64,000 nucleotides of DNA from Macrobrachium rosenbergii (Eukaryota > Arthropoda > Malacostraca > Decapoda > Palaemonidae). The stretch is taken from NCBI RefSeq assembly GCF_040412425.1, contig NC_089792.1, positions 21,409,789 to 21,473,788 of the forward strand. The letters run 5' to 3'. The position numbers and the translations under genes were made by a program. Numbering within the stretch: the stretch's first letter is position 1; each line of letters begins with the position of its first letter. The notes beneath the pieces are model-generated. The model did not search any database and had not been told where the DNA came from. It worked only from the letters and a program-made list of their open reading frames with translations. Positions 60,715 through 64,000 of this stretch are shown in pieces.

Positions 60715-60860
60715 AACATCACTTTGGTGAGAAAGGGCAGCCCTTCTCTTCCATCTCCACCAGGGTACCACCCCTTAATCAATACACAGCCAGTCCAGTG
60801 CATGCATGGAAAGATGCTCCATATATGAAAGGCTACAGTTTGTATATACTCTTAGGAAAC
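60715..60860 (+). repeat. Right inverted terminal repeat of DIRS D
   Basis: Contains CACCAGGGTACCACCCCTTA, TGCATGCATGGAAAGATG and CCATATATGAAAGGCTACAG, inverted relative to 54480-54625. Confidence 0.65.
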
Positions 60861-63800
60861 ATAAAATTACTTGAAAAATTAATTTTTTTCAGTTTTCATA
60901 TTCACCTAATACAGTATAGTACATACTTAATGAATAATCTGTAACAAAACTTTCACTGAGGAAAATTAAGTACAGTATATAATGTTTATAATTTTTATGT
61001 TAAATACTTTTCCCTGAAAAATTTGTTTTTCTTAGTCAATTCATAATGCTGATGCATTAATCCTAACCATCCAGCAATTTTCATATTTAGTTTTATACAT
61101 TTATTTTTGGGGCTGTTGATTATAGGAACATAATGGACCCTAAATAGTTTTGAGGTGTGAAAGAAATAAAAATGTTGAAATAATTTTTTGAACTTAAATA
61201 TGGGACCCCTTTTTTTTTAAATAAAGGTTCCATGACAAATCAAGTATGCATGAATTGTTTAAGTAAAATGAAAACCATTATGAACTGTAACCTGTTTCAT
61301 AGATATAATGTGGGACAAATTTTCTGCATTGTTTGAAAATAGAGGGTGGGGGAAGTTGTTAAATTTGTCACCTGAACCATATTATTTTTGGAGGTTGGGG
61401 CATTGTAGCATTGCTCACAAGACTTGACATAAGTCATCTTTTTAATTTTTTGGTACAGAACCAATCATAAGTTACAATTCTCCTACAATCTCAGTTGCAG
61501 CATTGACACAAAGAAGTTGGTGAGCATGTTGTACTATATATATATGAATATATGATATTCATTGTTTGGTTATTGTGAATACTATATTTGCCTAATAAAG
61601 TTTTGCAATCATTTCATTTTTATTCCCTCATCAATAGTGTAATCTTTGATTACTTTAAAAACTTGGCATTTTTAAACAGAAAATAGTTGTTGCATAATTG
61701 GAATGAGTCCACAAACAGTGTAATTTTGACAAAGTTTAAAGTTATCAGTTCCTCAAGTAATCTGTTTCCCAGGTAAGCAACTGTTAAAATCATAAGAATA
61801 TCATAATTCAAATTTCCTTGTCACTGGACCAAACAGTTTCCCATGTGCCTCTGCAACCACATTATTTCTAAATAAAAAAAATCCAAATAGGCCAAAACTT
61901 GCACGGAATGAAAGAGTTTGGTGGTACAAGGAAGAACTGGGTAATAGCAGTGAGGTAGCTTTTCCACCCAAACAGGTCTCACCATACCTTTTCCAAGTCA
62001 AAGTACCTAAAGCTAGAAATCTTTTTTCCCCTTGGTCTCTCTAACAACATCATCAGCAACCACTGCAAATAAAATGAGAGACTGACAATGTGCTGGTATT
62101 ATCAGAGTGGAATTAGGCAGCACACTGCTGGTCCAGTTGCTATGGGCTGACACTCACGGCATTAATAGTGTGGTGTATACTTGAAATCAGGTGGATTTCC
62201 TTGAGATGCTGCATACAGTTTTGGGAAATAATGTTATTCCTCCCCTGATTGGGACCCTTAGGAGGGTGAACGGCTATCATGGATAGCCTTTGAAACATGA
62301 ATAAAAATCAAAATTAGAAGAAAAAGAGAGATTTTTAAGCAAATGTTGTTCTATATTTTCTTTTGGTCATGACAGCTCGTCACAAATGTGGGCTTGGAGA
62401 CAAAATGAAGGCAATCAAATTTTCTTCTGTAAAACTTGAAAACAAACTGCTGACTAAATATCCCACCAAAGAAATGTCATTAAGCAAATAACAAATAAAT
62501 GATTGACTGAAACACCAACAAAAAGCCATTCAGAAACTTTAGTACACATCACCTAACATACAGTTAAGTTACATGCATACAGTTCCCTGTATGCAGGGAA
62601 CTGTAATCCTTTGAAACTATAAAGAACAAAAACTACTAAACCAATATGTACCAGTAATTGTAGAGTTGTCATATCTTTGATAAAGCAGTAATGACCATGA
62701 GTTACACAAAATGACAAGTAAGAAAACCATTGTTACATGCTGTTATCATCTGATACACAGGACAAACCCTATCATTGAAAAGTAAAAACAAAAGTTAAAT
62801 TTAACAAAAGAGGGATGCTAGATTTGAAATGCTAGTAAATGCAGTAATGCATACCAAGAGTCATGTATAATACAGAGCTAAGATTTATTACATATAAATC
62901 TGGTATGTAATCAAGAGTAACCTAATTAAAAGAAGAGTTAGAGGACTTCATGACCAGCAAGCATACCAAACAGCTCTTAATTTAGAACACAAATGGAAAT
63001 GAGACAGCACACACACAACTCAATAAAGAGTCAGTTAAATATACTTAGTCCTTTCGAGATATTATCAACCTTTTAGGTGTTGTTGGGTTAGTGACATCAA
63101 TTGTGGGAGGTGCAGTTTGTCCCCCCGAGTCTCACTAGCTAGATACTAACATCACTAACCCTCAAGCACCAAGCCCTTTGTCATTAAGTGGGAGTTTGAG
63201 AATAGCTGCACAGATACCACTCATAGCATGGCCCTAAGTAGTTACTCTAAATTGAATTAGCTAGGGCATTCATGCCTTTCTCCCCATTCCACTTATTTTT
63301 TGTTTCCTTTGTTAGGACTGACCCATTGTGGCCAACATCAACACAGTGCTAGACATGTGCATTACTTTTAAAACATGAAGGGGAGTGAGGTTGGATAGCA
63401 TGCCTCTTCACCCACAGAACTGGAGTAGCTGGTGTGATCAAGCGGGAGAAAGACTAGTGTCAGGCTTGGGTCAAAGACGAATCCAGTCTCAACAGACTGA
63501 CAACCCTTAACACACTGAAGGTCAAAGTGTAGGGCGCCTATCCTAGATGAACCTTTCTGATAGTGTTTCTGTAAATTAAATAAATTAAAATGTGGAACTA
63601 GAAATGTCAAGGAATACAGCTATGGATAATCATCACCTTTCCCTAACAAACAGGGTTAGGATAAAGCTTCATTCCTCTGGAATCACAGCGCGAGAATTCC
63701 AGAAAAAGTATAGGACATGCAGGGATCGTAACCAAATCTTGCTTCCACACATTGAAAACCTTTTTGGATATATTTCATATGTAAATCAGAAAATCATTAC

Positions 63801-64000
63801 AAAGGCTGGAGGTGAAAAACCTCAGATTCATGAACTGTGATCTGGAATACTATGCCAGATCTATGACAACTCAGATTTATAATACAGAAAGCAAAATACT
63901 ACATGACACTGCCAAGACAGCTAGAGAAACTAACAAACAGACAGGTTGTCTTCTGGAAATTTAGGAAAAGAATCTAAACAATCTCCTACAAAGGAAATGA
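60861..64000. other. Intergenic, no gene recognised
   Basis: AT-rich DNA with no supported gene. A perfect small inverted repeat lies at 62574-62605. The open frame at 63592-63840 is unlike any family I know and has no wider support. Confidence 0.5.
62574..62605. repeat. Two overlapping perfect hairpins
   Basis: TGCATACAG pairs with CTGTATGCA (9 bp, loop TTCC). TACAGTTCCCTG pairs with CAGGGAACTGTA (12 bp, loop TATG). They share bases, so only one can form at a time. No terminator or RNA gene is implied. Confidence 0.8.

Larger units (their letters stand above)
54480..60860 (+). mobile_element. DIRS-type element, copy D (distinct subfamily, relic, LINE nested inside)
   Basis: The ends are inverted repeats. 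The left (54480-54625) has TTTCATGCATGTGC and GGTGGTACCCAGGTG. The right (60715-60855), inverted, has TTTCCATGCATGCAC and GGTGGTACCCTGGTG. Before the right end, 60525-60640 carries both end types back to back, as in A and C. The + strand near 59880-60020 holds a tyrosine-recombinase-like relic (HIFVSAG, then AHEFKTLGALD). No RT or gag could be read, partly because LINE copy 2 and decay interrupt it. Terminal sequence is unrelated to A-C, so this is a separate subfamily. Confidence 0.68.

Noticed and set aside
63592..63840. 82-codon + strand open frame
   Set aside because: No recognisable domain, no splice support and no repeat partner; length is within chance for this window.

Overview
The window is AT-rich animal nuclear DNA that is mostly intron, intergenic spacer and transposon relics. 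Spliced exons, long introns, DIRS-type tyrosine-recombinase retrotransposons, LINE remnants and a FLYWCH zinc finger of transposon type point to an arthropod. The repeat types fit a decapod crustacean best, but that is inference. No bacterial genes, CRISPR array, tRNA or rRNA was found.

The one host gene recognised is the 3' end of a KCNQ (KQT-type) voltage-gated potassium channel on the + strand. Four coding exons were found: 3110-3337, 4694-4860, 21594-21718 and 43881-44320. Intron phases 0, 2 and 1 fit together exactly, so the exons join into one 320-codon stretch including the stop. It starts at the coiled-coil assembly helix and ends at the natural C-terminus. The channel core (S1-S6, pore, calmodulin-binding helices) must lie upstream of the window.

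The introns and the 3' flank carry mobile elements. Four DIRS-type elements all lie in the + orientation: A (11.55-16.55 kb, intron 2), C (22.85-28.6 kb, intron 3), B (30.88-36.1 kb, intron 3, truncated at its 3' end) and D (54.48-60.86 kb, downstream, a different subfamily). A, C and D show inverted terminal repeats plus an internal complementary region near the right end, the hallmark of DIRS elements. A and B, and C in weaker form, show the order gag, RT, RNase H, tyrosine recombinase. All are broken by stops, frameshifts, deletions and lost catalytic residues.

Other elements are two 3' pieces of one LINE family (9.2-10.0 kb; 56.4-58.1 kb, nested in D), SINE-like copies (1.4 kb; one inserted in B's gag with a 14-bp target duplication), a TA-flanked MITE family (6.3 kb, 50.4 kb, fragment at 18.2 kb), a fold-back element beside C's right end (28.6 kb), and a MULE-like element with a frameshifted FLYWCH domain (41.9-42.6 kb). 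Two-copy tandem duplications with 42-85-bp units are scattered throughout.

Nothing here is clearly a new functional system. The points most worth following are the DIRS cluster, relic D identified by its terminal structure, the heptad-coding minisatellite in B's gag, and the histidine-rich KCNQ C-terminus.
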